Source: Patescibacteria group bacterium (GTDB taxonomy: Bacteria; Patescibacteriota; Patescibacteriia; UBA9934; GWF2-40-263). Taken from it: a stretch of DNA of 44,645 nucleotides. This document shows, piece by piece, positions 29,657 to 36,787 of the stretch. Under the pieces are notes generated by a model. That model saw nothing but the letters and a program-made list of their open reading frames with translations, was not told the origin of the DNA and did not search any database. The DNA lies in contig JAHJAM010000010.1 of NCBI GenBank assembly GCA_018814025.1, positions 1 through 44,645 on the forward strand, in the 5' to 3' direction. A program made the position numbers and the translations under genes. The stretch's first letter is position 1. Every line of letters starts with the position of its first letter.

Positions 29657-30193
29657 ATGTCCAATCGCCACCTTTCCCGCACCATCGCCATGCAAACTCT
29701 CTACCAATGGGATTTTTTAGGCAATGATCAAAAAGATATTAATGCCATGCTGGCTTTTAATCGTGAAGAATTCGCTTCGAATTTTGATGATGGCGGTTTC
29801 GCCGAAGAATTAGTCGCTGGCGTCCTGGCCAACCAAAAAGAAATTGACGAGCTCATTGCTCAGTTTGCGCCGCACTGGCCTTTAGAGTCCCTCACTTTGG
29901 TTGATCGCAATATTTTGCGGCTGGGCATCTACGAATTGAAGTTGTCGCCCAATGTTCCCTCCAAGGTCGCCATCAACGAAGCCATTGAATTAGCCAAGGG
30001 CTTCGGCGGCGGGTCATCGGGCAAATTCGTCAACGGAGTCTTGGGGGCCATCTACAAAGATATGGTTGAAAAAAACCAACTGAAAGATGTGGACAAATCC
30101 GGCGAAGCCGGATCCGGCTCTGCCGGAGAAGACAAGAAAAAAGAAGAAGAACAAATTCCCGCCCCAACACCATCTGAATCCGAAGCTGAATAA
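29657..30193 (+). CDS. nusB: Transcription antitermination factor NusB
   Basis: Binds boxA RNA with NusE/S10 and supports rRNA transcription. Residues 3-140 give the NusB helical fold ([58 protein letters not shown]). Normal length is 130-150; here a 38-residue acidic tail is added. Ten codons of this tail (30098-30127, [11 protein letters not shown] region) are exactly a double-hairpin repeat element in frame. rnc follows after 31 nt. No SD. Confidence 0.95.
   Translation: MSNRHLSRTIAMQTLYQWDFLGNDQKDINAMLAFNREEFASNFDDGGFAEELVAGVLANQKEIDELIAQFAPHWPLESLTLVDRNILRLGIYELKLSPNVPSKVAINEAIELAKGFGGGSSGKFVNGVLGAIYKDMVEKNQLKDVDKSGEAGSGSAGEDKKKEEEQIPAPTPSESEAE
30098..30127. repeat. Double-hairpin repeat, copy C (inside nusB)
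   Basis: TCCGGC-GAA-GCCGGA directly followed by TCCGGC-TCT-GCCGGA, 30 bp, in frame in the tail of nusB. Same design as 12322-12350 and 16411-16440. Confidence 0.85.
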
Positions 30194-30224
30194 CCGTCAC
30201 TTAATCACTTAATCACTTTCTCTT

Positions 30225-30914
30225 ATGCCACAACTTGAAGAGTTGGAGAAGAATCTGGGAGTTAAATTTGAGAACCTGGATCATATCAAGCAAGCGTTGG
30301 TCCACCGTTCTTACCTAAATGAGCATCCAGATTTCCCTCTAGGTCATAACGAGCGTTTGGAGTTTCTTGGCGACGCGGTTTTGGAACTGGTCGTGACTGA
30401 ATATCTTTACAATCACTACGAAAACCCGGAAGGGGAGCTGACTAACTGGCGCGCCTCCTTAGTTAACGCCGAATTGCTCTCCGAAATTTGCCAAAGTTTG
30501 AATGTCGAGGATCATCTATTCTTGTCTAAAGGCGAAGCCAAGGACAAAGATTCCAAAGCCCGCAAATATATTCTGGCCAATGCCATGGAATCGATCATCG
30601 GCGCTATTTATCTTGATTTAGGCTGGGAAGCAGCCAAGGAATTTATTCTGCGCACCGTGGTCAGCCGCTTGCCCGGCATTTTGGAACAGCGATTGTATAT
30701 TGATCCCAAAAGCCGCTTTCAAGAAGCGGCCCAGGAAAAAATCGGCGTCACCCCTTCTTACAAAGTTATTTCCGAAGAAGGCCCGGATCACGCTAAGGAT
30801 TTTGAGGTCGGGATTTATCTCAATAAAGAATTAGTCGCTACCGGCAAAGGCACCTCCAAACACGAAGCCCAAGTCGCAGCCGCCGAAGAAGCCATTCGAG
30901 TGAAAGGCTGGTAA
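30225..30914 (+). CDS. rnc: Ribonuclease III
   Basis: Cleaves double-stranded RNA, notably rRNA precursor stems. 229 residues: the RNase III signature NERLEFLGDAVLELV (about 42-56), the second acidic helix AMESIIGAIYLD with the catalytic Glu, and a C-terminal double-stranded RNA-binding domain from DPKSRFQEAAQEK to AEEAIRVKGW. Length is normal. It is preceded by a short tandem ACTTAATC repeat and has no SD. Probably cotranscribed with nusB. The rRNA leader at the left edge contains candidate substrates. Confidence 0.97.
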   Translation: MPQLEELEKNLGVKFENLDHIKQALVHRSYLNEHPDFPLGHNERLEFLGDAVLELVVTEYLYNHYENPEGELTNWRASLVNAELLSEICQSLNVEDHLFLSKGEAKDKDSKARKYILANAMESIIGAIYLDLGWEAAKEFILRTVVSRLPGILEQRLYIDPKSRFQEAAQEKIGVTPSYKVISEEGPDHAKDFEVGIYLNKELVATGKGTSKHEAQVAAAEEAIRVKGW

Positions 30915-30927
30915 TCATCTCATCATC

Positions 30928-30952
30928 AAGACCGCCCTCTGGGCGGTCTTTT
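30928..30952 (+). terminator. rnc terminator
   Basis: AAGACCGCCC, loop TCT, GGGCGGTCTT, then T. Confidence 0.85.
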
Positions 30953-30954
30953 GG

Positions 30955-30983
30955 TTGACAAAAACCAGCAAACCAGATAATTT
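30955..30983 (+). promoter_or_regulatory. Promoter of the cytidine deaminase gene
   Basis: TTGACA (30955-30960), followed either by TAATTT (30978-30983, 17-nt spacer) or GATAAT (30976-30981, 15-nt spacer). Confidence 0.65.
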
Positions 30984-31024
30984 TCTTCGTCAGCCAAACT
31001 GTTCTTTAACCCCGGAGGTATCTG

Positions 31025-31570
31025 ATGCGAACTTTGGAAATCACTTTGCGCGCTGAAGTCGGCTTGTTCCGCGAACTGTCGCGTCTTGAACAAGATCTCT
31101 TGCGCGCCGCGGCCGAGGCTCGTCTTCAGGCCCAAGCCCCTTACTCCGGCTATTGGGTAGGCGCGGCCGTGGTTAACGCGGCGCACGACACCTTGCACGT
31201 GGGGTGCAACGTGGAGAACGTGGCCTACTGCGGCATTCACGCCGAAGATAACGCCATCACCAACATGGTCTGCCAGCTGGGTCCTTCCAAGATTCAGATG
31301 CTGGCTTTTCTGGCCGCCTCCGCTTCCGTCGAGATCAATTTGGAAACGCAGGTCTATGAGTCCGTGGCCAACCGCTTTGAACAAATCGGTTGCCCGTGCG
31401 GCCAGTGCCTGCAGAAGATCTGGGAAAACTGCTTCAATGATCCCACGGTCATGATTTTGAGCCGCTTGCCCAATGGCGAAATCAGCCGCGCGCCCATCGG
31501 CAGCCTCCTGCCCGTGCGTTTCGGCCCGGAAACTCTGGGCATCGACTATGCCAAGCTCGCGCGCAAGTAA
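31025..31570 (+). CDS. cdd: Cytidine deaminase-like protein
   Basis: Zinc enzyme converting cytidine or deoxycytidine to the uridine form. 181 residues: PYSGYWVGAAVV (about 39-50), GCNVENVAYCGIHAEDNAI with the HAE zinc/proton-shuttle motif (72-74), and PCGQC (124-128) supplying the other two Cys ligands. Homo-oligomeric CDAs are usually about 130-140 residues, so an N-terminal helix and a C-terminal stretch of about 20 residues are extra. GGAGG lies six bases before the ATG. It has its own promoter and terminator and belongs with the free-standing strong-SD genes. Probably nucleoside salvage. Confidence 0.87.
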   Translation: MRTLEITLRAEVGLFRELSRLEQDLLRAAAEARLQAQAPYSGYWVGAAVVNAAHDTLHVGCNVENVAYCGIHAEDNAITNMVCQLGPSKIQMLAFLAASASVEINLETQVYESVANRFEQIGCPCGQCLQKIWENCFNDPTVMILSRLPNGEISRAPIGSLLPVRFGPETLGIDYAKLARK

Positions 31571-31578
31571 TCTCTCTC

Positions 31579-31606
31579 AACGACCTCCTCGCGGAGGTCG
31601 TTTTTT
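31579..31606 (+). terminator. Terminator of the cytidine deaminase gene
   Basis: AACGACCTCC, loop TCGC, GGAGGTCGTT, then four more T. Confidence 0.88.
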
Positions 31607-31610
31607 GTAT

Positions 31611-31636
31611 AAAAAAATCCCCACCAGGGTGGGGAT
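31611..31636 (-). terminator. Terminator of the 31640 gene
   Basis: ATCCCCACC pairs with GGTGGGGAT; seven T follow on the minus strand. Confidence 0.82.
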
Positions 31637-31639
31637 GAG

Positions 31640-32062
31640 TTAGTGTTTGACACGTTGATATTGTTCAACCAGCATTTTAGCGGCCGGATCCAGTTCTTTG
31701 AGTTTGATCATGGCGAGCCGGCTGCCTTCATCAATTGATGCATATCCCAGGAAAGTAATTGCCTCGGCGCGCATGCGGTTGAAGTAAAGCAATTTAGCCG
31801 TCCAGACTCCGGCCAAAAAACCACCCGTGGCCACGATAATCCCCAGCAGATATGACATGACGCTGTCGGCTCCGCTCAAGTCAGTCAGTGCCGAGAACAA
31901 TACTAGTCCGGCCAGACCGGCCCAAGGGCCGATAACGTAGGGAAGTTTCGTAGCCGAATCAATGCGTTCGACCGCTTCAAACAAGCAAGCCACCGTGCCC
32001 TGTTCATCCGGCGGCAGTTGTTGGATTTTGGCGATGATTTCGAGTTTGTCGTGTCTGTTCAT
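31640..32062 (-). CDS. Small two-helix membrane protein
   Basis: 140 residues, no family recognised. A soluble N-terminal helical part (KLEIIAKIQQLPPDEQGTVACLFEAVERID) is followed by two membrane helices (about 42-62 and 68-90) and a C-terminal helical domain. It is probably an integral membrane protein with both ends in the cytoplasm. The second of two adjacent ATG codons (32062) is chosen because GAGGT then lies five bases upstream; the first (32065) is only two bases away. It has its own promoter and terminator. Confidence 0.65.
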   Translation of the reverse strand: MNRHDKLEIIAKIQQLPPDEQGTVACLFEAVERIDSATKLPYVIGPWAGLAGLVLFSALTDLSGADSVMSYLLGIIVATGGFLAGVWTAKLLYFNRMRAEAITFLGYASIDEGSRLAMIKLKELDPAAKMLVEQYQRVKH

Positions 32063-32090
32063 CATGCACCTCGCAAAAAGACCTGCCCAG

Positions 32091-32119
32091 AAACTATCAT
32101 TTGCTCATGATCCAGTCAA
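32091..32119 (-). promoter_or_regulatory. Promoter of the 31640 gene
   Basis: Minus strand TTGACT (32119-32114), 17 nt, TAGTTT (32096-32091). Confidence 0.6.
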
Positions 32120-32121
32120 AC

Positions 32122-32150
32122 AAAAACATCCCGCCAAGCGGGATGTTTTT
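32122..32150 (-). terminator. tRNA-Arg terminator
   Basis: AAAAACATCCCGC and GCGGGATGTTTTT form a long stem directly after the tRNA-Arg CCA end on the minus strand. Confidence 0.85.
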
Positions 32151-32226
32151 GGTGCGGGCGGAGGGGCTCGAACCCCCAACCCCCAGTTCCGAAGACTGGT
32201 GCTCTATCCAGTTGAGCTACGCCCGC
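32150..32226 (-). tRNA. tRNA-Arg (UCG)
   Basis: A full cloverleaf on the minus strand: acceptor GCGGGCG/CGCCCGC, D-arm TAGCTCAACTGGATAGAGC, anticodon stem CCAGT/ACTGG with loop CTTCGGA (anticodon TCG, reads CGA and probably other CGN codons), T-arm with GGTTCGAGCCC, encoded CCA. It is divergent from tRNA-Lys, with which it shares a promoter region. Confidence 0.95.
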
Positions 32227-32240
32227 GCATCGTAAGCCAG

Positions 32241-32269
32241 AGAATATCACAAATCTTGACCTTTGTCAA
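32241..32269 (-). promoter_or_regulatory. tRNA-Arg promoter
   Basis: Minus strand TTGACA (32269-32264), 17 nt, TATTCT (32246-32241). The two tRNA promoters overlap head to head. Confidence 0.75.
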
Positions 32270-32284
32270 TCCATTTGGCATAAT
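32256..32284 (+). promoter_or_regulatory. tRNA-Lys promoter
   Basis: TTGACC (32256-32261), 17 nt, CATAAT (32279-32284) with a TG two bases upstream. Predicted start about five bases before the mature tRNA. Confidence 0.72.
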
Positions 32285-32295
32285 TTTGGCATCGT

Positions 32296-32372
32296 GCGCC
32301 GTTAGCTCAGTCCGGTAGAGCAGGTGGCTCTTAACCACTTGGTCGGGGGTTCAAATCCCTCACGGCGCACCA
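32296..32372 (+). tRNA. tRNA-Lys (CUU)
   Basis: A full cloverleaf: acceptor GCGCCGT/ACGGCGC, D-arm TAGCTCAGTCCGGTAGAGC, anticodon stem GTGG/CCAC with loop CTCTTAA (anticodon CTT, codon AAG), T-arm GGGGGTTCAAATCCCTC, encoded CCA. A terminator follows at once. Confidence 0.95.
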
Positions 32373-32405
32373 CAAAACAATCCGGTTCAACCGGGTTGTT
32401 TTGTT
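32373..32405 (+). terminator. tRNA-Lys terminator
   Basis: ACAAAACAA-TCCGGTT pairs with AACCGGG-TTGTTTTGT (small bulge), with T following. Confidence 0.78.
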
Positions 32406-32412
32406 GTATTTC

Positions 32413-32441
32413 TTGACAATAAGCTAATTTCCCTATATGTT
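32413..32441 (+). promoter_or_regulatory. Promoter of the cold-shock-like gene
   Basis: TTGACA (32413-32418), 17 nt, TATGTT (32436-32441). Confidence 0.62.
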
Positions 32442-32469
32442 TGCCTCCACCTTTCACGCAGGAGGTCTG

Positions 32470-32799
32470 ATGCCTATGTACGACTGGCTCAAGCGTGGAG
32501 TAGTCGAGTCCTTTTCTCCCCAATCCGGCCAAGGCCGGATTCGCGGCGAGGACGGTGTCGAGTATTTCTTTCATCGCGACGCCTTGCGTCGGCTCGTGGC
32601 CGGCTACACTCAGCCGGTTTTTCGTCCGCACGACCCGATCCTTGAACCCACTGTCCAAGTTGGCGATGCCTTGGTCTTTCGCCCGGGCTTCACGGCCAAT
32701 GGCCCCAAGGCCGAGATCTGGGGTTTCGCCTCTCACTACGAACGCGCCGACCAGGAAATCGCGGCTCGCCAAGTCAAGCAAATTAAAGTCGCCAGTTAA
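32470..32799 (+). CDS. Cold-shock-domain-like protein
   Basis: 109 residues that follow the OB-fold pattern of CspA: RGVVESFSPQSGQGRIRG in place of the KGFGFI RNP1 strand, EYFFHRDAL in place of VFVH (RNP2), VQVGDALVF, and a GPKAEIWGF end strand. The loop between the second and third strands is longer than in Csp (about 25 extra residues), and a charged tail follows. Probably single-stranded RNA or DNA binding. ATG 32470 is chosen because AGGAGG (32460-32465) lies just upstream; ATG 32476 is an alternative. Free-standing unit with its own promoter and terminator. Confidence 0.7.
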   Translation: MPMYDWLKRGVVESFSPQSGQGRIRGEDGVEYFFHRDALRRLVAGYTQPVFRPHDPILEPTVQVGDALVFRPGFTANGPKAEIWGFASHYERADQEIAARQVKQIKVAS

Positions 32800-32815
32800 C
32801 ACACCTTTCGTGCAG

Positions 32816-32840
32816 CCGCGTCCCCTCGACGCGGTTTTTT
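32816..32840 (+). terminator. Terminator of the cold-shock-like gene
   Basis: CCGCGTC, loop CCCTC, GACGCGG, then six T. Confidence 0.88.
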
Positions 32841-32852
32841 ATCAGTTTAGTA

Positions 32853-32881
32853 TTGGCATTTCGCCCCAAGTTTGTTAAGCT
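32853..32881 (+). promoter_or_regulatory. proS promoter, nearly leaderless
   Basis: TTGGCA (32853-32858), 17 nt, TAAGCT (32876-32881). Only nine bases separate the -10 box from the ATG, so a leader of about 2-4 nt is predicted. Confidence 0.6.
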
Positions 32882-32890
32882 TTCTGCATT

Positions 32891-34156
32891 ATGAGATACA
32901 CTCACTCCTTTGGTAAAACCAACAAACAGGCTCCCCACGACGCGGATTCAGCCAACGCTCGCCTGCTCATTCAAGGCGGCTTCATCGACCAGCTGGCCGC
33001 TGGCGTTTACTCATATTTGCCCCTTGGTCTGCGAGCCTTGAATAAAGTTAAAAACGTGATTCGCGAAGAAATGGACGCCTTGGGCGCTCAAGAAATTTTA
33101 ATGCCGGCTCTGACTCCCAAAGACAATTGGGTGCAAACCGGGCGCTGGGATGAAATTGACGTTCTCTTCAAACTCGAAGGCGCGGGCGGCAAAGAATACG
33201 CTTTGGGTTCGACTCACGAAGAAATCGTCACGCCCTTGGTCAAGAAATTCGTGAATTCTTATAAAGATTTACCCGTGGCCGTTTATCAAATTCAAGACAA
33301 GTTCCGCAACGAGCCCCGCGCCAAATCCGGACTCTTGCGCGGCCGGGAGTTTTCCATGAAAGATCTCTACAGCTTCCATCAATCCATTGAAGATTTGGAT
33401 GAATATTATGAAGAAGCGATTGCGGCTTACAATAAAATCTTCCAGCGTCTGGGCATCCCCGCCATTGTCACCGAAGCTTCGGGCGGAGATTTCTCCAAGT
33501 ACTCGCATGAGTTTCAAACTCCGACCGAAAGCGGGGAAGACACCATCTTCGTTTGCGACAAATGCCAGTACGCGCAGAATCTCGAAATCACCGAATACCA
33601 AGACGGCGATGCTTGTCCCAAGTGCGACGGCATCATGCGCCAAATGAAGGCGGTTGAAGTCGGCAATATTTTTAAACTCAAGACTCGCTTCACCGATGCT
33701 TTCGATTTTCACGCCGCGGGCGAAGACGGCCAAGAGCACGACGTTTATATGGGCTGCTACGGGATCGGCCCGTCCCGGCTCATGGGCGCGATCGTCGATG
33801 TTCATCATGATGACCAAGGTATTCTGTGGCCCAAAGCCGTGGCTCCTTTTCCCGTGCATCTCATTACTTTGAACGCCAAAGATGAAGCCGTGAAGGATAA
33901 AATTTTGCGTCAGGCCGAAACCCTTTATCAAGATTTGGATCAAGCCGGCCTGGAAGTTTTCTGGGACGATCGCGAAGTTTCCGCGGGCGAAAAATTCGCG
34001 GACGCGGATCTGATCGGCTTGCCCTTGCGCCTGGTGTTGTCCGAGAAAACCCTGAAGGAAAATTCCGTGGAATGGAAAGAACGGGCGCAAACCGAAAGCC
34101 GTCTGGTCAAACTCGAGCAAATTATTGAATCTGCCAAATCTTTTATCCAATCATAA
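32891..34156 (+). CDS. proS: Prolyl-tRNA synthetase without editing insert
   Basis: Charges tRNA-Pro. 421 residues: class II motif 1 region (LPLGLRALNKVKNVIREEMDALGAQEILMP), motif 2 (FRNEPRAKSGLLRGREFSMKDLYSFH), motif 3 (GCYGIGPSRLMGAIV), and the C-terminal anticodon-binding domain. The roughly 180-residue INS editing domain of the E. coli-type enzyme is absent. In that place there is a short insert with CDKC and CPKC, a possible zinc knuckle. Misacylated Ala-tRNA-Pro would need a separate editing factor, none of which is seen here. The start has no SD and sits nine bases after the -10 box. Confidence 0.96.
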   Translation: MRYTHSFGKTNKQAPHDADSANARLLIQGGFIDQLAAGVYSYLPLGLRALNKVKNVIREEMDALGAQEILMPALTPKDNWVQTGRWDEIDVLFKLEGAGGKEYALGSTHEEIVTPLVKKFVNSYKDLPVAVYQIQDKFRNEPRAKSGLLRGREFSMKDLYSFHQSIEDLDEYYEEAIAAYNKIFQRLGIPAIVTEASGGDFSKYSHEFQTPTESGEDTIFVCDKCQYAQNLEITEYQDGDACPKCDGIMRQMKAVEVGNIFKLKTRFTDAFDFHAAGEDGQEHDVYMGCYGIGPSRLMGAIVDVHHDDQGILWPKAVAPFPVHLITLNAKDEAVKDKILRQAETLYQDLDQAGLEVFWDDREVSAGEKFADADLIGLPLRLVLSEKTLKENSVEWKERAQTESRLVKLEQIIESAKSFIQS

Positions 34157-34158
34157 AT

Positions 34159-34680
34159 ATGAAAAAACTAATCATTGTCTTGTCGGTTCTGGCTTTAATC
34201 GGCGCCGGCTGTAATTGGGGGAAAAGCGAGCCGGCCTTTGTGGGCACGGCTTATGAGAATAGCGAATACTCTTTTGCTTTCGATTATCCGGAAACCATGG
34301 ATGTCCATTCGCGGGATCCGGGCCTTCAGCCCTACAAATATTTAGGGATGGACGTGCAGTTTTTCGCTTCCGTGCGCGATGTGGTGAAAGACGCCCAGCC
34401 CACGAACCTGGCCTTTTTGTTGGCCTCGCCCCGCCTGACCGCTGATGACTTTCGCGCCAAGCTCGAGGCATCCGGCGCCGCCGATCTCCAAGAAGTCGAG
34501 ACCGTCAAAATCAACGACCTAACCATGTACAAGTTCACCAACGCCACGGCCATGGACCCGGAAATCATGAAATATCACTATCTATTCGATCGCGGCGATC
34601 AAACCATTATCATCTCCGTCTTTGTTGGCGAGTTCGGGCCGTTTGAACCCGTACTTTCAACTTTCCGGAGTTTCAAGTAA
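34159..34680 (+). CDS. Probable lipoprotein
   Basis: 173 residues with a signal peptide ending at a lipobox-like LIGAGC (Cys at residue 18; the -3 position is Gly rather than Leu). The mature part has YSFAFDYPETMDVHSRD, a pattern seen in small CPR lipoproteins of the PsbP-like or DUF type, and ends with VLSTFRSFK, typical of that group. Function unknown; location is expected at the outer face of the membrane. Starts two bases after the proS stop, so it is cotranscribed. A terminator follows, shared with hup. Confidence 0.75.
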   Translation: MKKLIIVLSVLALIGAGCNWGKSEPAFVGTAYENSEYSFAFDYPETMDVHSRDPGLQPYKYLGMDVQFFASVRDVVKDAQPTNLAFLLASPRLTADDFRAKLEASGAADLQEVETVKINDLTMYKFTNATAMDPEIMKYHYLFDRGDQTIIISVFVGEFGPFEPVLSTFRSFK

Positions 34681-34685
34681 TCCAA

Positions 34686-34725
34686 CAAAAAATATCCCCC
34701 GCCATCAGCGGGGGACATTTATTTT
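34686..34725. terminator. Bidirectional terminator between the lipoprotein gene and hup
   Basis: CCCCCGC (34696-34702), loop CATCA, GCGGGGG (34708-34714), flanked by A-rich and T-rich runs. Confidence 0.8.
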
Positions 34726-35114
34726 TACATTTGCGGTTGCGGTGGTTGAGAAGTTGGGGCCGGGGCTGGAATCGGTACGGATTCAACCGGCGGTTCCGGG
34801 GCTGGCGGCGGAGTTGGCGGAGCATTCAATTTCCCTTTTCCCTTCAATGCATCCTTCAGCGCCTTGCCGGCCTTGAACTTGGGCACAATTACGGATGGAA
34901 TCTGAATTTTTTCAGTCGGGTTTTGAGGATTCACCCCCATGCGTCCGCGGCGCTCCTTGGCGCTAAACGTGCCGAAGCCGGCAATCGTGACTTCGCCTCC
35001 GGCCATGAGCTCCTTAGTTATGATTTCCTCAAAAGCTGCCACGGCATCTTCTCCCACTTTTTTAGAGATGCCCAGCCGCTCGGCAAGTTTGGCGGCCAGT
35101 TCCGCTTTGTTCAT
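34725..35114 (-). CDS. hup: HU family DNA-binding protein with Pro-rich tail
   Basis: Histone-like protein that bends and compacts DNA. Residues 1-92 match HU/IHF: MNKAELAAKLAERLGISKK, then GGEVTIAGFGTFSAKERRGRMGVNPQNPTEKI with the DNA-binding arm, and VPKFKAGKALKDAL. A proline-rich tail of about 37 residues (PPTPPPAPEPP) is added, unusual for HU and perhaps involved in protein contacts. Its promoter is at 35148-35176 with a leader of about 27 nt and no SD. Convergent with the lipoprotein gene. Confidence 0.95.
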   Translation of the reverse strand: MNKAELAAKLAERLGISKKVGEDAVAAFEEIITKELMAGGEVTIAGFGTFSAKERRGRMGVNPQNPTEKIQIPSVIVPKFKAGKALKDALKGKGKLNAPPTPPPAPEPPVESVPIPAPAPTSQPPQPQM

Positions 35115-35147
35115 ATTCGATAATGTTACTTGTGAATATCTTCTGTA

Positions 35148-35176
35148 AGTATAGCGGAATTATGCAAATGGGGCAA
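35148..35176 (-). promoter_or_regulatory. hup promoter
   Basis: Minus strand TTGCCC (35176-35171), 17 nt, TATACT (35153-35148). Confidence 0.6.
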
Positions 35177-35187
35177 GAGTGAACAAA

Positions 35188-35222
35188 TCAAAAACCACCC
35201 CGCTAATTACGGGGTGGTTGAT
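35188..35222 (-). terminator. rny terminator
   Basis: AACCACCCCG (35193-35202), loop CTAATTA, CGGGGTGGTT (35210-35219), with T following on the minus strand. Confidence 0.85.
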
Positions 35223-35224
35223 TT

Positions 35225-36787
35225 TTACTTCGCGTACTCGACCACTCGGGTTTCTCGAATGACCGTGACCTTCACTTCACCGGGGAAGGTTAGCTCCGCT
35301 TCGATCTTGTTAGCAATGTCCCGAGCTAGTTTGTAAGCCGTTAAGTCATCGACTTTCTCCGGCTGCACAAACACCCGCACTTCGCGGCCGGCCTGGATGG
35401 CATATGCCTTTTCCACACCTTCGAAATTACTGGCCGTTTTTTCCAATTGCTCCATGCGCTGGATAAACTGTTCCAAAGTGTTTTTTCGCGCGCCCGGTCG
35501 AGCGCCGGAAATCGCATCCGCAGCTTTGATAATCGCGCCTTCAACCGTTTTGGGATGATCTTCATGGTGGGCGATTGATTGATAGGCGATCTCTTCCGGA
35601 AAGCCGAACTTTTTCATGATGTTGTAGCCGATTTCCGGGTGAGCGCCCTGCATGTCATGATCCACGGCTTTGCCGATATCATGGAACAAGCCGCCCTTCT
35701 TGCAGACAAACACGTCCGCGCCCAGTTCCTCGCCGATCATGGCTGAAAGTTGAGCCACTTCGATCGAGTGTTGCAGGGCATTTTGCCCGTAGCTGGTGCG
35801 ATACTTCATCCGTCCCAGAATCGAGATCAATTTCGGATCAATCGATGAGACCGGAATCCCCAATTGGTAAATGGCTTCCTCGCCGGCCTTGCGCAGATCA
35901 ACGGCCAAAGACTTTTTCGCTTCATTTACCGCTTCCTCAATGCGCGCCGGGTGGATGCGGCCGTCTTTGATTAAGGTTTCCAATGATCGCTTAGCCACTT
36001 GTCGGCGAATCGGGGAGAAGCCGCTGATCGTGATCATCTCCGGCGTATCATCCACGATAATTTCCGTGCCGGTCAGCAGTTCGATCGCTTTGATATTCCG
36101 GCCTTCTTTGCCGATCACTCGGCCTTTCATTTCATCCGAGGGCAGCTCCACTACGCTGGTAGTCGTGTCCACGGATTGGGAAGAGGCAAAGCGATTGATC
36201 GCGGTGGACAGAATAGTGCGGCCGCGGCGCTCTAATTCGTCTTCATTTTCTTCCTCAAGTTTTTTCACTCGGGACAAAATAGATTCTTTGGCATCTTCTT
36301 CCACGTTTTTGAGCAAGCGTTCTTCCGCTTGGGCGCGCGATAAGCCCGCTACCTCTTCGAGTTTTTGTGTTTGCTCGTCCTTGATGGTTTTGATTTGGTT
36401 TTTAATTTCTTCCACTTTACCCAGCTGTTCCTCCAGCTGGCTTTTCTTATCTTCAAATTCCAGCAGCTTCTCATCGAACATGGATTCGCGCTTTTCCAAA
36501 CGCTTTTGGGTTTCTGACAATTCTTGTCGACGAGTTTTTTCCTCTTTTTTCGCCTCATCAATGATTTGTAAGGCTTGATCTTTGGCCTTGAGCAAAGCTT
36601 CTTGCTGGTGGCTCTTAGTATCGTTAAGAATTTGTTGTTGTTTGGCTTTGGCGTCAGCCAGCATTTTTTCGGCCTTGCCTTCGGCGTTGGCCACGCCCCG
36701 CTTAGCCAGCACTTGGCGGATCACATAGCCCACCCCGATGCCGACTAGCGCACCCAAGAGCAGCATGAACATTTCAATTGGTAACAT
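35225..36787 (-). CDS. rny: Ribonuclease Y
   Basis: Membrane-anchored endoribonuclease that starts mRNA decay in many bacteria without RNase E. 520 residues: one N-terminal membrane helix (MFMLLLGALVGIGVGYVI), a long coiled coil (about 40-190), KH domain (GRVIGKEGRNIKAIELLTG) and HD domain (LQHSIEVAQLSAMIGEELG; GLFHDIGKAVDHDM). Length is standard. The start is at the membrane helix. The mRNA leader (36788-37085) is long and strongly structured, and its last hairpin ends three bases before the ATG. Same strand and direction as truB. Confidence 0.97.
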   Translation of the reverse strand: MLPIEMFMLLLGALVGIGVGYVIRQVLAKRGVANAEGKAEKMLADAKAKQQQILNDTKSHQQEALLKAKDQALQIIDEAKKEEKTRRQELSETQKRLEKRESMFDEKLLEFEDKKSQLEEQLGKVEEIKNQIKTIKDEQTQKLEEVAGLSRAQAEERLLKNVEEDAKESILSRVKKLEEENEDELERRGRTILSTAINRFASSQSVDTTTSVVELPSDEMKGRVIGKEGRNIKAIELLTGTEIIVDDTPEMITISGFSPIRRQVAKRSLETLIKDGRIHPARIEEAVNEAKKSLAVDLRKAGEEAIYQLGIPVSSIDPKLISILGRMKYRTSYGQNALQHSIEVAQLSAMIGEELGADVFVCKKGGLFHDIGKAVDHDMQGAHPEIGYNIMKKFGFPEEIAYQSIAHHEDHPKTVEGAIIKAADAISGARPGARKNTLEQFIQRMEQLEKTASNFEGVEKAYAIQAGREVRVFVQPEKVDDLTAYKLARDIANKIEAELTFPGEVKVTVIRETRVVEYAK

